A DNA stretch of 19,755 nucleotides from Erythrobacteraceae bacterium CCH12-C2 (lineage in GTDB: Bacteria > Pseudomonadota > Alphaproteobacteria > Sphingomonadales > Sphingomonadaceae). The stretch covers positions 1 to 19,755 of the forward strand of contig LSKF01000032.1 in NCBI GenBank assembly GCA_001556995.1, in the 5' to 3' direction. The translations under genes were made by a program, and so were the position numbers. The notes beneath the pieces are model-generated. The model worked only from the letters and a program-made list of their open reading frames with translations, was not told where the DNA came from and ran no database searches. This document shows, piece by piece, positions 1-8,500 of this stretch (its first letter is position 1; every line of letters starts with the position of its first letter).

Positions 1-20
1 GCTGGCCGCTCCCCCCGCCG

Positions 21-449
21 ATGCACCGCGCCCTTGCCGCTGCACGCGCCGCTGCCGATGCGGGCGAAGTGCCGATTGGGGCTGTGATCGTCAAGGACGG
101 CGTGGTCATCGCCGAAGCGCACAACCGCCCACGCGGCCTCCATGATCCTACCGCCCACGCCGAAATCCTGGCGATTCGCGCCGCTGCACAGGCGCTAGGC
201 GACGAGCGCCTGACCGATTGCGAGTTGTGGGTGACGCTGGAGCCCTGCGCGATGTGCGCCGGCGCTATCGCCCATGCCCGCATCGCCCGGCTCTACTACG
301 CCGCAAGCGACCCCAAGGGCGGCGCGGTCGAACACGGCGCGCGGGTGTTTGAACAGGCGCAATGCCTGCACCGCCCCGAGGTCTATTCCGGCATCGGCGA
401 GGAAGACGCAGCGGAAATGCTGCGGGCGTTTTTCAGGGATCGGCGCTGA
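21..449 (+). CDS. tadA: tRNA adenosine(34) deaminase TadA, probably 5'-truncated
   Basis: Zinc-dependent cytidine/deoxycytidylate-deaminase fold enzyme that converts A34 to inosine in the wobble position of tRNA-Arg(ACG) in the cytoplasm. The zinc and catalytic motifs are visible: HAE at residues 46-48 (His ligand and proton-shuttle Glu) and PCAMC at 75-79 (two Cys ligands). The N-terminal block GEVPIGAVIV is typical of TadA. At 142 residues it is slightly shorter than the usual 150-165. The frame stays open upstream to the window edge (WPLPPP precedes the Met), the Met aligns with an internal Met of E. coli TadA, and there is no Shine-Dalgarno sequence in bases 1-20. The true start may therefore lie outside the window; base 21 is the only start codon visible. 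It reads toward the TPR gene 49 nt downstream. Confidence 0.93.
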   Translation: MHRALAAARAAADAGEVPIGAVIVKDGVVIAEAHNRPRGLHDPTAHAEILAIRAAAQALGDERLTDCELWVTLEPCAMCAGAIAHARIARLYYAASDPKGGAVEHGARVFEQAQCLHRPEVYSGIGEEDAAEMLRAFFRDRR

Positions 450-463
450 GGCGGCGCATTTTA

Positions 464-475
464 GATAAATTTATC
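464..475. promoter_or_regulatory. 12-bp perfect palindrome between tadA and the TPR gene
   Basis: GATAAATTTATC is self-complementary and sits in a short A+T-rich patch (about 459-482) that contrasts with the G+C-rich genes on both sides, 23 nt before the TPR start codon. It has no loop, so it is not an ordinary intrinsic terminator, although it is followed by TTTT after two C residues. An operator or part of a promoter is a reasonable guess; no -35/-10 pair can be assigned with confidence. Confidence 0.35.
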
Positions 476-498
476 CTTTTCGGCATACACACGGCGAT

Positions 499-2022
499 AT
501 GAAACACACGCCCCGCCGCCTGCTCTGTGCCTTGCTTGTCGTGTCCCTTGGGGCATGCACGCCAACGCCCGAGACCCTCTTTGCCGAAGGCGAAGCCGCC
601 TTTGCAGCGCATGATTATCGCACGGCTTGGTTGCAGATCTCAGAGGGGCTCAAGCAGCAGCCTGACAATCCTGAGATGCAGATCCTGCTTGTACGTGCCT
701 TGCTGATGCTGGGCCAAGGCGAGCGGGCCGATCTCGCCATCAAAAAGCTATCGCCGCAACTGCGCGCAGAGCCCGCCGTCAAGCTGCTGCAGGCCGAAGC
801 GGATGTTGTCCGAGGCCGGTTTGATGAGGCGCTTGCGGGGCTTGAGGGTATCGATAACGCCAATGCCGACCGGCTGAGCGCGCTCGCGTTCATTGGCAAG
901 GGCGACCTTGCCAAGGCTGTCGAACGCTTCGAAGCTGGCATGAAGCGCGAGGACGCCTCTGCCTTGTTGCTGGCATCCTATGCGCGGTTTGAATTCATGC
1001 GCGGCAACTGGAACCGCGCCGACGATCTTTCTGCCGCAGCCCTGAAGCGCGATCCGGAATTGATCGATGCCTTGCTGGTGCGTGGTGATCTGCTTGAACG
1101 CCGCAACGAACTCGCCGCAAGCCGCGCCGTGTTCGAAAAAGCGCTCAGCACCCATCCAACCAATTTCGATGCGCGGCTCGGCCATGCGCGGGTGCTGGCC
1201 GCGATGGGCGAGGGCGATAAAGCGCTCGAAATCGCGCTCGCCCTTCAGGAGGATGAGCCGGATTCGGTCGAAGTGGCCAATATCCGCGCTGTCGTGGCTG
1301 CACAGAAGAAAGATTGGACTTCGGTTCGCGCCATTCTGCAACCGTTCGAACGCCGTATGCCAGCCCAGCCCAATGCTGCGCTCCTCTATAGTGAGGCGTT
1401 GGTCGAACTTGGGCTTCCGGGGCAGGCGGTTAATATTCTCAGCCCGCAATTCGAGCGACAGCCGGGTTGGCGCAAGCTGCGCGTGACCCTCGCCCGGGCT
1501 TTGAGCGAAAGCGGTGAGCCTCAAAAGGCGCTCGCGATCATGCGACCGCTGGCCGAGAGGCCGGATGCCTCCCCAGGCGAATTGCGGCTCGCCACCCGTA
1601 TCGCCAAGCGTGCAGGCGATCCCGGCGCGGCCCGGTTCGAACAGCGCGCCGGAAAGACCGCGCCCGAATGGGTGGGCGGGCAAATCGCCGTTGCCGACCG
1701 GGCCTTGCGCAACCGTCAGTGGGAAGTGGCCGAGGAAGCCTATCTTGGCATCATCGCGCGGCTTGGGCCCAGCAATGCCATGGTGCTGAACAATCTGGCC
1801 TATGCGCAAGGCGAGTTGGGCAAATCCAAAGAGGCACTGGCCAGCGCTCTTGCCGCGGCCGAGCTCGCACCCACGAATGCCTCGGTGCTCGATACGGCAG
1901 GCACCCTGCTCATTGCCAACGGGCAGCGCGAACGGGGGATCACAATGCTGCGCAAGGCGGCCAGCATTGCGCCGGACAATGCGGCGATCAAGCGCCATCT
2001 GGCCGAAGCGGGCGCTACCTGA
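499..2022 (+). CDS. TPR-repeat lipoprotein, PrsT-like (PEP-CTERM/exosortase system)
   Basis: A 507-residue secreted lipoprotein built almost wholly of tetratricopeptide repeats. A signal peptide with basic start (KHTPRR), hydrophobic core and lipobox LGAC puts the lipidated Cys at residue 20. From about residue 27 helix pairs of TPR type follow to the end, with repeated A/G-x-x-x-A and L-x-P-x-N/D patterns; the last two, near residues 425-500, are clearest. The N-terminal repeat (TLFAEGEAAFAAHDYRTAW) resembles PrsT, the TPR protein encoded with exosortase XrtA and EPS genes. Classical PrsT is, from memory, about 900 residues, so this would be a short form. TPR proteins serve as assembly scaffolds; a periplasmic role in export or anchoring of surface proteins is inferred from the adjacent convergent PEP-CTERM gene. 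The start is chosen because it gives the complete signal peptide; the ribosome binding site is weak. A generic TPR lipoprotein remains possible. Confidence 0.8.
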   Translation: MKHTPRRLLCALLVVSLGACTPTPETLFAEGEAAFAAHDYRTAWLQISEGLKQQPDNPEMQILLVRALLMLGQGERADLAIKKLSPQLRAEPAVKLLQAEADVVRGRFDEALAGLEGIDNANADRLSALAFIGKGDLAKAVERFEAGMKREDASALLLASYARFEFMRGNWNRADDLSAAALKRDPELIDALLVRGDLLERRNELAASRAVFEKALSTHPTNFDARLGHARVLAAMGEGDKALEIALALQEDEPDSVEVANIRAVVAAQKKDWTSVRAILQPFERRMPAQPNAALLYSEALVELGLPGQAVNILSPQFERQPGWRKLRVTLARALSESGEPQKALAIMRPLAERPDASPGELRLATRIAKRAGDPGAARFEQRAGKTAPEWVGGQIAVADRALRNRQWEVAEEAYLGIIARLGPSNAMVLNNLAYAQGELGKSKEALASALAAAELAPTNASVLDTAGTLLIANGQRERGITMLRKAASIAPDNAAIKRHLAEAGAT

Positions 2023-2039
2023 GCACCACGACAACGCAA

Positions 2040-2066
2040 AAGGGCGAGGCCATCGGCCCCGCCCTT
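2040..2066. terminator. Hairpin between convergent genes, probable bidirectional terminator
   Basis: Arms 2040-2051 (AAGGGCGAGGCC) and 2055-2066 (GGCCCCGCCCTT) pair over 11 of 12 positions with one A/C mismatch and a 3-nt loop. It sits 17 nt after the TPR stop and 29 nt before the PEP-CTERM stop. Read on the minus strand the stem runs into TTTT, so it fits best as an intrinsic terminator for the PEP-CTERM gene, and may also end the TPR transcript. Confidence 0.75.
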
Positions 2067-2095
2067 GCAAGATTGGGTAAGTTCTTACTGCTGGA

Positions 2096-2836
2096 TCAGG
2101 CGAAGGCCGGTGCCATCCCGCCCTCGTGCCCAGCGGCCTTGCGCTTGCGCGGCATGAACAGGGCCATGAGCGCCATCGCGAAGATCATGAACATGCCCGG
2201 AGCGGGAACGTTGGTTCCCCCGCTCGTCGTGCTCGTCGTGGTTGTACCACCACTTGAACCCGTCTCACGACCGCTGGCCGAAGTCACACCGGCAATGCCT
2301 TCAATCGACTGGTAGCGCGCAAAGAAATCACTCAGCGTGACCGCGGTAACCCCGCTGCCGAAATTGAGTGAAAGGCTGCCGGTGCCGGTTTCACCGTCAA
2401 AAACCCCGCCCGAGCCGCCGCCCGCACAATTGGCGCCGCTGACGCAGACTTCCACGGTTCCGATGCCATTGGGATAGTTGCGGTTGAGATCGACTTCATC
2501 GAACAATCCGGTGCTGGTGCCGCCGAGGATGTTAGGATCGGTGTTGAAGGCAAAGCTCGACACCCGCGAGGAGACCGAATCCTTGGTCGAACCGGTATTG
2601 GTAAGCGCATAGTCGAATGAGTAGACCCCGTTGACGATGCTGTTGAGCGTCAACTGAAGCTGGCTCGAAAGCCCGGCAAGCGACGAGCCGCCATCAACGA
2701 AGCCATCAAAATTGATCGTGAAGCTATCGCCGACCGCGGACCCATCAAGGAAAATAGGCTCCGCTGCCGCAGGCGTGGCAACACCGAGGGAGAGCGCGCC
2801 GAGCGCGGCCGCAAACATTAGCTTTGCATTTTTCAT
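2096..2836 (-). CDS. PEP-CTERM sorting-domain surface protein
   Basis: A 246-residue exported protein. It has a signal peptide ending in PAAAEP (cleavage near residue 27), a Ser/Gly/Asp-rich beta-type body, a low-complexity Ser/Gly/Thr linker (about 188-209), then the sorting tail: VPAPGM at about 210, a hydrophobic helix (about 215-229), and the basic cluster RKRK. This three-part tail is the PEP-CTERM signal, recognised and cleaved by an exosortase in the inner membrane, after which the protein is presumably released or anchored at the surface or in EPS. The motif is VPAP instead of VPEP, and 13-14 residues follow the basic cluster, longer than usual. Two Cys residues near the middle (VCVSGANC) could pair. 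The ATG at 2836 is preferred over the GTG at 2845 because GGGGTGG lies 6 nt upstream. The body's function is not recognisable; no exosortase gene is in the window. Confidence 0.82.
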   Translation of the reverse strand: MKNAKLMFAAALGALSLGVATPAAAEPIFLDGSAVGDSFTINFDGFVDGGSSLAGLSSQLQLTLNSIVNGVYSFDYALTNTGSTKDSVSSRVSSFAFNTDPNILGGTSTGLFDEVDLNRNYPNGIGTVEVCVSGANCAGGGSGGVFDGETGTGSLSLNFGSGVTAVTLSDFFARYQSIEGIAGVTSASGRETGSSGGTTTTSTTSGGTNVPAPGMFMIFAMALMALFMPRKRKAAGHEGGMAPAFA

Positions 2837-3020
2837 CGTAACCACCCCAATCGAAGCTGATGGGGCCTGAATGCCTCAAGCCGTTGGCCATGACCACCGC
2901 TGCGAATCCATCGTCTCAGATTGACACATGGAGCGGTGGGAACGGAAATGGGGCGGTTGCTGAAACGCGCCACCCAGGGCCCACGAGGGGAACCCTTCGT
3001 CGTCGAATTTCTGGATACTA
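2837..3020. other. Intergenic region upstream of the PEP-CTERM gene
   Basis: No coding frame with family features is seen. It should hold the promoter of the PEP-CTERM gene (minus strand). The notable structure is an inverted repeat, CCACCGCT at 2894-2901 and AGCGGTGG at 2932-2939, with inner CCAT/ATGG arms at 2908-2911 and 2928-2931. A TTGACA hexamer on the plus strand at 2921-2926 has no convincing -10 box. This stretch is the last sequence on the chromosomal side of the tRNA half. Confidence 0.4.
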
Positions 3021-3065
3021 TGGAGCGGGCGAAGGGATTCGAACCTTCGACCCCAACCTTGGCAA
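3021..3065 (-). tRNA. tRNA-Gly(GCC) 3' half, integration-site (att) repeat
   Basis: Read on the minus strand this is the 3' part of a tRNA-Gly(GCC): anticodon loop TTGCCAA (anticodon GCC at 3061-3063), 3' anticodon strand GGTTG, variable loop GGGTC, T arm GAAGG-TTCGAAT-CCCTT, 3' acceptor strand CGCCCGC, discriminator T and encoded CCA. It aligns well with the E. coli tRNA-Gly(GCC) 3' half as remembered. Similarity stops at the anticodon loop: the bases before it cannot pair with GGTTG and no D arm follows. This is a fragment, as left at the distal end of an element inserted by a tyrosine integrase. The T stem carries one A/C mismatch (third pair), suggesting drift without selection as a tRNA. 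It is not a functional tRNA gene on its own. Confidence 0.82.
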
Positions 3066-3277
3066 TTCGCCCGAGACACTTTCGCTAGCCTTTCCGGGAG
3101 TTCGCTGCAGCACTCCAAACTACTCATATTCAATCAAATTATTGCCATTGTCGGTTGCCGACGGTAACCTGCCTTGCGCCACAACTTGATCTGAAAAGCT
3201 TAGGAAGTAAGCAAATTCGGCAGATCTGGCGCCAAAAATAAGCAGTTCCCCCACTGGTCTGCCAAGGTGTCGAAGCG
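3066..3277. other. Island-end flank between att repeat and integrase relic
   Basis: No gene is recognisable. The stretch is noticeably more A+T-rich at 3117-3150 and 3190-3240 than the surrounding coding DNA, as is usual beside attachment sites where arm-type integrase and IHF sites lie. The octamer TTCGCCCG at 3066-3073 is the exact inverted partner of CGGGCGAA at 3026-3033 in the tRNA half. The integrase frame is open only from 3242 (TAA at 3239-3241), with no ATG, GTG or TTG before 3386. Confidence 0.4.
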
Positions 3278-4026
3278 ATAACGAAAATTACCAAAAGTCT
3301 GGTAGAAGCTCTGAAACCTTCGAGAGATGCGATCAAAGGTTCTAGTCTGTTCTTCTGGGAATCGGCGCTGCGTGGCTTCGGCCTGATGACGGTCGAGGAG
3401 GCCCGTCGCAGCGCCCGTGTGATGCTTGGCGAAGTCGCGAAAAGTACAGATCCGATTGAAGAGATCAGGCAGGTTCGCGGTCATACCGTGAGCGAGATCT
3501 GCGACTGGTATCTCGAACGGGCTGAGGCCGGAAAGATCATTGGCCGGAGTCGAAAGCCGATCAAGGCGTCCACACTTGCTATGGATCGCAGCCGGATTGA
3601 GGCGCCCATCAGACCCCTGCTCGGGCACCACGTGATCGAGACACTCAAGCTCGGCGATATTGAAGCAGCTCAGGCCGACTTCGCTCCGGGTGCAACCTCC
3701 AAGCCTCGGCTCGTTAGCCGGGGCGGTGCGACCATGGGCGGAGAAGGTATCGCGTCGCGTCACATGTCCACGCTCCACTCGATCCTCGAGCATGCCGTCA
3801 GGCTGGGGAGATGGACATTTCGTCGGCGTGGTGCGGGTGCTTGATCGCGTCTGCATAATGGCAGGCATCAAGAGCCATTACCCAGAGATACATCCACATA
3901 GATGAGCCGCTTCGCGCGGCATCGACTGCGGTCGCTGACAAGATTGTCAGCCTGCTCGACGGTGCCGAGATCAGTAACGCCGCGGCGTCCATCAAGCGCC
4001 GGGGGATCAAAAAGTCGGTCTGCTGA
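3278..4026 (+). pseudogene. Tyrosine-recombinase integrase, decayed (two deletions)
   Basis: Relic of a P4/DUF4102-type phage or island integrase. The N-terminal block reads ITKSLVEALKP...FFWESALRGFGL (from about 3278). Instead of the expected R-V-x-G-x-K-S-x-x-x-Q-Y-R segment it jumps in frame to TVEEARRSARVMLGEVA (from 3389), so roughly 30 codons are missing. The core-binding SAM-like domain follows (HTVSEICDWYLERAEAGKI to HSILEHAVRLG, to about 3808), then the frame runs out at 3844. A second shift and larger deletion removes the catalytic domain with Arg and His-x-x-Arg. The C-terminal end resumes in another frame from about 3859: ITQRYIHIDEPLRAASTAV, with the nucleophile-type Tyr at 3889-3891, ending at TGA 4024-4026. 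No start codon precedes the N-terminal block. It is inactive, but its position beside the tRNA-Gly half identifies the element's end. Confidence 0.85.
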
Positions 4027-4073
4027 TCGTCCGCCACCTCATCTTCACCGGCAAACAACCAGCGACGTTAGCT

Positions 4074-5501
4074 CTAGCCGCCGGATTCAGGTGACTCCCA
4101 TCCTCCGCCAAGCGCGCGGAACACACCGACCTGCGCGGCCGCGCGCGCGCCTGCCGCCTCGGCAAAGGCGGCTTCGGCCGCGCGCCATTGGCGCTGTGCC
4201 TCGATCAGACGCAAGGCATCGTCGCTGCCTGCCTTGAACCGCAGCTCGGTAAGGCGCGCCGTCTCCTTTGCGGCGTCGGCGGCGTCCCGCAGCCTAGCCT
4301 CCGCTGCGAGCGCTCCGGTGAGGCGGGCGAGCGCCTGCTCGGTTTCCTGAAGCGCAGCCAGCACCGCCGCATCGAACCGGGCGAGCGAGGCCTCGGTGTC
4401 GGCCTTGGCCGCGCGCACCTGTGCACGGGCGGCGCCGTTGAAGGGGAAATTCCAGCTGATCGCCGGCCCGATGGAAAAGCCGAAGCTCGCCGACGAGCCG
4501 AGGTCACCCACCCGCGCTGCGCCGAGGGACGGTGTGCCCAGCAGACGGATCTGCGGATAGAGCGCCGCAACCGCAACGCCAACGCGCTCGGTGTCGGCAG
4601 CCAAGGTGCGCTCCGCCGCGCGGATGTCGGGTCGGCGGGCGAGCAGCGCCTGCCCGTCACCGACCGGGAGCGGTGCGGCAAGGCCGGGCACCGCGAGGCA
4701 GTTGGCGGCGGGCTCCGAGACGTCTTCGGGCGGATCGCCGGTCAGGAAGGCAAGCGCGTAGAGCGAAGCCCGCCGCTCGGCGACGAGTTGCGGCAGTGCA
4801 GCCTCAGCCTGGGCAAGCGCGGTGCGCGCCGCCGCAAGATCGCGACGGTCGGTATAACCAACCGTGGTGGTCGACTCGACCAGCGTGAGTGAACGGCGCG
4901 TGAGGGCCACCGTTTCCTCGGCGGTTCGGACCCGCACTGCCAGCGAGCAACCCTGCGCATAGGTCTGGGCGACCTCGGCGGCGACCGCGACCCGCGCCGC
5001 ATCAACCTGCGCGCGCGCGGCTTGCTCGTCGGCGATGGCGGCGCGCACTGCGCGACTGACCCCGCCGAACAGGTCGACCTCGTAACTCGCATCGATCCCG
5101 GTGGTGAAGAAATCGGTGGTGACGACCGGCACGTTGCCGACCGAGTTGAACACCTGCCCGCCGAAGCGCTGGCGCACATATTGCGCGTTGAGCGTAGTCG
5201 AAGGCAGCCGCCCGGCGCGCGCCTCGGACGTGAGAGCACGGGCGCGCTGCAGATTGGCGGCGGCGACGCGCAGATCGGTGTTGCGTTCCAGCGCACGGGT
5301 GACGAGGCCATCGAGAACCGGATCGCCGAACAGCCGCCACCATTGCGCAGGCAGCGGCGTGGGCGTGGTGGTCGCAGCGTCAGCCTCGGTGAGGCTTGGC
5401 GCTGGGCCGCCGGGGGACGGCGGTACAACGTAATCCGGCCCGACCGCACAGGCGGATAGCATCAGCGCAGCCACAAGCGGGGCGTAGGCGCGCGCGCTCA
5501 T
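4074..5501 (-). CDS. RND efflux outer-membrane factor, OprM/NodT family lipoprotein
   Basis: A 475-residue TolC-type channel, the outer-membrane part of the tripartite pump encoded just upstream. Signal peptide and lipobox LSAC place the lipidated Cys at residue 18, followed by the family signature CAVGPDYVVPP. Two repeated OEP domains of long alpha-helical hairpins and beta strands follow. Characteristic stretches are LDGLVTRALERNTDLRVAAA, ASYEVDLFGGV (about 140-150), ARRPDIRAAERTLAADTERV and WNFPFNGAARAQVRAA. The ATG at 5501 overlaps the stop of the RND gene by four bases (ATGA), showing translational coupling. A longer frame begins at 5579, but its extra residues lie inside the RND gene and precede the signal peptide. 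It is the last gene of the operon; no clear terminator hairpin lies in 4027-4073. Confidence 0.95.
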   Translation of the reverse strand: MSARAYAPLVAALMLSACAVGPDYVVPPSPGGPAPSLTEADAATTTPTPLPAQWWRLFGDPVLDGLVTRALERNTDLRVAAANLQRARALTSEARAGRLPSTTLNAQYVRQRFGGQVFNSVGNVPVVTTDFFTTGIDASYEVDLFGGVSRAVRAAIADEQAARAQVDAARVAVAAEVAQTYAQGCSLAVRVRTAEETVALTRRSLTLVESTTTVGYTDRRDLAAARTALAQAEAALPQLVAERRASLYALAFLTGDPPEDVSEPAANCLAVPGLAAPLPVGDGQALLARRPDIRAAERTLAADTERVGVAVAALYPQIRLLGTPSLGAARVGDLGSSASFGFSIGPAISWNFPFNGAARAQVRAAKADTEASLARFDAAVLAALQETEQALARLTGALAAEARLRDAADAAKETARLTELRFKAGSDDALRLIEAQRQWRAAEAAFAEAAGARAAAQVGVFRALGGGWESPESGG

Positions 5502-8500
5502 GCCTCGGCCTCGGCGGTGGCGGGCGGCGGCGGGAGAGGCTCGCGGGAATTGTTCCGCTTGGCCCGCTGTGCCACCCAATCGCCGAACTTGCGCGCGATG
5601 ACATAGAAGGCGGGCGTGAAGATCAGGCCGAAGATCGTAACCCCCAGCATCCCGAAGAACACGGCGACGCCCAGCGCCTGCCGCATTTCCGAGCCCGGAC
5701 CCTGCCCCAGCACCAGCGGCAACACGCCGAGGATGAAGGCGATAGAGGTCATCAGGATCGGGCGCAGGCGCAGCTTGGCCGCCTCCTGTGCCGCCTCGCG
5801 CAGGCCCATTCCGTTATCTTCGTTCTGGCGCGCAAACTCGATGATGAGAATCGCGTTCTTTGCCGCTAGTCCAATCAACACGACCAGGCCGATCTGGGTG
5901 AGGATATTATTGTCCATCCGCATGAAATTGACCCCGAGCAGTGCTGCCAGCAGGCACATCGGCACGATCAGGATCACCGCCAGCGGCAGCACCAAGCTTT
6001 CATATTGTGCAGCGAGCAGCAGGAACACGAACACCACCGCCAAAGCAAAGGCGATGCTGCCGGTATTGCCCGCCTGCTTCTGTTCGAAAGCAAGCTCGGT
6101 CCAGTCATAGGCAAAGCCCTGCGGCAGGGTTTCATCCGCCAATTGCTCCATCGTCGTCAGCGACTGACCGCTCGAGAAGCCGGGCAAGGTGTTGCCCTGC
6201 AATTCGGCCGCCGGATAGAGATTGTACCGAACCACACGATAGGGCCCGCCCTCGTTGCGGATGGTCATGATTGCGCTCAGCGGCACCATTGATCCGCTGT
6301 CCGAGCGCACCCGCAAGCGCAGAATATCCGCTGCGCTCTCGCGGAAGGGTGCATCTGCCTGCGCGGTCACCCGGAAGGTACGGCCCAGCAGATTGAAGTC
6401 ATTGACATAGGTTGAGCCGAGATAGGTCGCCAGCGTCGCGAATACGTTCTGGAGCGGCACGCCAAGTTGTTCGGCGCGCTCGCGGTCGATATCGGCGTAA
6501 AGCCGCGGGGTGCGGGTGTTGAAGGTGGTGAAGGCTCCGCCGATGCCGGGCGCCTGATTGGCCTTGGCCATCATCGTGAAGGCGACGGTTTCGAGGGCCT
6601 GATAGCCCGACCCGCCGCGATCCTCGATCATCATCTTGAAGCCGCCGCCGGTGCCGATGCCTGAGACGGGCGGCGGCGGTATGACAAAGGCACTGCCCGC
6701 GGTAATCGCCTGAAACGCGCCGTTGAGTTCGCCCAGCACCTGATTGGCGCCAGCCCGATCACCATGGGGTTTGAGTGAGACGAACATCGCAGCCGTATTG
6801 GGCGCATTTGTGAAGGTCGCCCCGTCAAACCCGCCGAACGCGACCGTTCCAGCCGTGGCAGGATTGGCCAGCGCAATTGTCTGTGCCTGTTCCAGCGCGG
6901 CCGTGGTGCGTTCGAGTGAGGTGCCAGGCGGCAGTTGGAGCACGGCGATCAGATAGCCCTGATCCTGCGCCGGGATGAAGCCCGAAGGCGTATCGGCAAA
7001 GCGCCAGATCGTCGTACCAATCAGCGCCACATACACGATCCCGATAATCCCGAGCATTCTCACGGTGCGCGCAGTGAAGCGGCCATAGCGTTCAGAAAGC
7101 CTGGCAAACGCGGTATTGAACGTGCGCGCAAACCGCGTCCCCCAGCCGCGTGGGCCGGGAGGTACAGGCGCGTCCTCGTGCGCCTTTGGCCGCAGCAGCA
7201 GCGCGGCAAGCGCAGGCGAGAGCGTCAGCGAGACGAAGGCCGAGATCGCGGTCGCGCTCATGATCGTCAGCGCAAATTGGCGGTAGAACTGGCCGGAAAT
7301 ACCGGGGATGAAGCTGGTCGGCAGGAACACCCCGATCAGCACCAGCGCGATCGCGATCAGTGCACCCGAAACCTCGTCCATCGTCTTGTGCGCGGCTTCA
7401 CGAGGGCCGAGACCTTCTTCCTCCATCACGCGCTCGACATTCTCGACCACCACGATCGCATCATCGACCACAATGCCGATGGCGAGCACCAGTCCGAACA
7501 ACGAGAGGTTGTTAAGGCTGAAGCCGAAGGCCGAAAGGAATGCGAAGGAACCGACCAGCGAGACGGGAATCGCGATGATCGGAATGATCGCGGCGCGCCA
7601 GCTTTGCAGGAACACCAGCACCACCAGCGCCACCAGCACGATCGCTTCGAGAAGGGTGTCCTCCACCGCTGCGATCGAGGCCTCGATATATTCGGTCGGC
7701 GCATAGGGGATCGCGTAATCGAGGCCCGGGGGGAAATCTTCCTTCGCACTGTCGAGCTCGGCGCGCACCGCGGCGGCGGTGGCGATTGCGTTCGAGCCAG
7801 GCAGCTGCGAGACCACGACTGCGACCGTCGGGCTGCCCGAATTGAAGGCGTTGACGCTGTAATCCTGCGCGCCCAGTTCGATCCGCGCGACATCGCTCAG
7901 CCGGATCAACCGCCCGTCATCGAAGCGGCGCACGATGATGTCGCCGAATTCCTCGACCGTGACGAGCCGGCCCTTGGTCTGGATATTGAGCTGGAAGGCA
8001 GTGCCGCCGGCATTATAGGGCGGCTGGCCGATCGCACCCGCGGCCACTTGTACGTTCTGTGCGCGGACCGCCGCGACAATCTCGGCCGCATCGAGATTGA
8101 GCGTGGTCGCCCGATCGGGATCAATCCACACCCGCATCGAATAGTCGCGCCCGCCAAAAATGCGCACGCTACCCACGCCCTCGACCCGGCTCAGCCGGTC
8201 GATCAACTGGAGCGTCGCATAGTTCGACAGATACTGCTGGTTGTAGGTGCCGTCCTTCGAGATCAGCGTCGCCACCATCAAGAGGTCAGGCGAGTTCTTC
8301 CGCACTGTCACGCCCAGTCGGCGGACTTCCTCTGGCAGGCGCGGTTCGGCGGTTGATACGCGGTTCTGCACCAGCACCTGCGCCTGATCGACATCGGTTC
8401 CTTGGGCAAAGGTGACGGTGATCGCGACATTGCCGTCACCCGTCGAGGAGGAGGACATGTAGAGCATGTTCTCCACCCCGTTGATCTGCTCCTCCAGCGG

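Noticed and set aside
2921..2926. TTGACA as a -35 box on the plus strand
   Set aside because: No acceptable -10 hexamer 16-18 nt downstream and no plus-strand gene to drive except the dead integrase.
2880..3065. Acceptor piece of a permuted two-piece tmRNA
   Set aside because: No ssrA tag-coding sequence or conserved tmRNA 5' piece is found downstream on the minus strand, and the TTGCCAA anticodon loop is explained by tRNA-Gly.
3021..3116. A whole class II tRNA (tRNA-Ser-like) on the minus strand with GGAG...CTCC ends
   Set aside because: Six of seven end pairs can form, but no proper D arm or Ser anticodon stem-loop follows and the T-arm geometry would be displaced by several bases. The tRNA-Gly(GCC) 3'-half reading fits exact spacing from anticodon loop to CCA.
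5502..5579. N-terminal extension of the outer-membrane factor up to 5579
   Set aside because: It lies inside the RND coding region and precedes a complete signal peptide and lipobox that begin at 5501.
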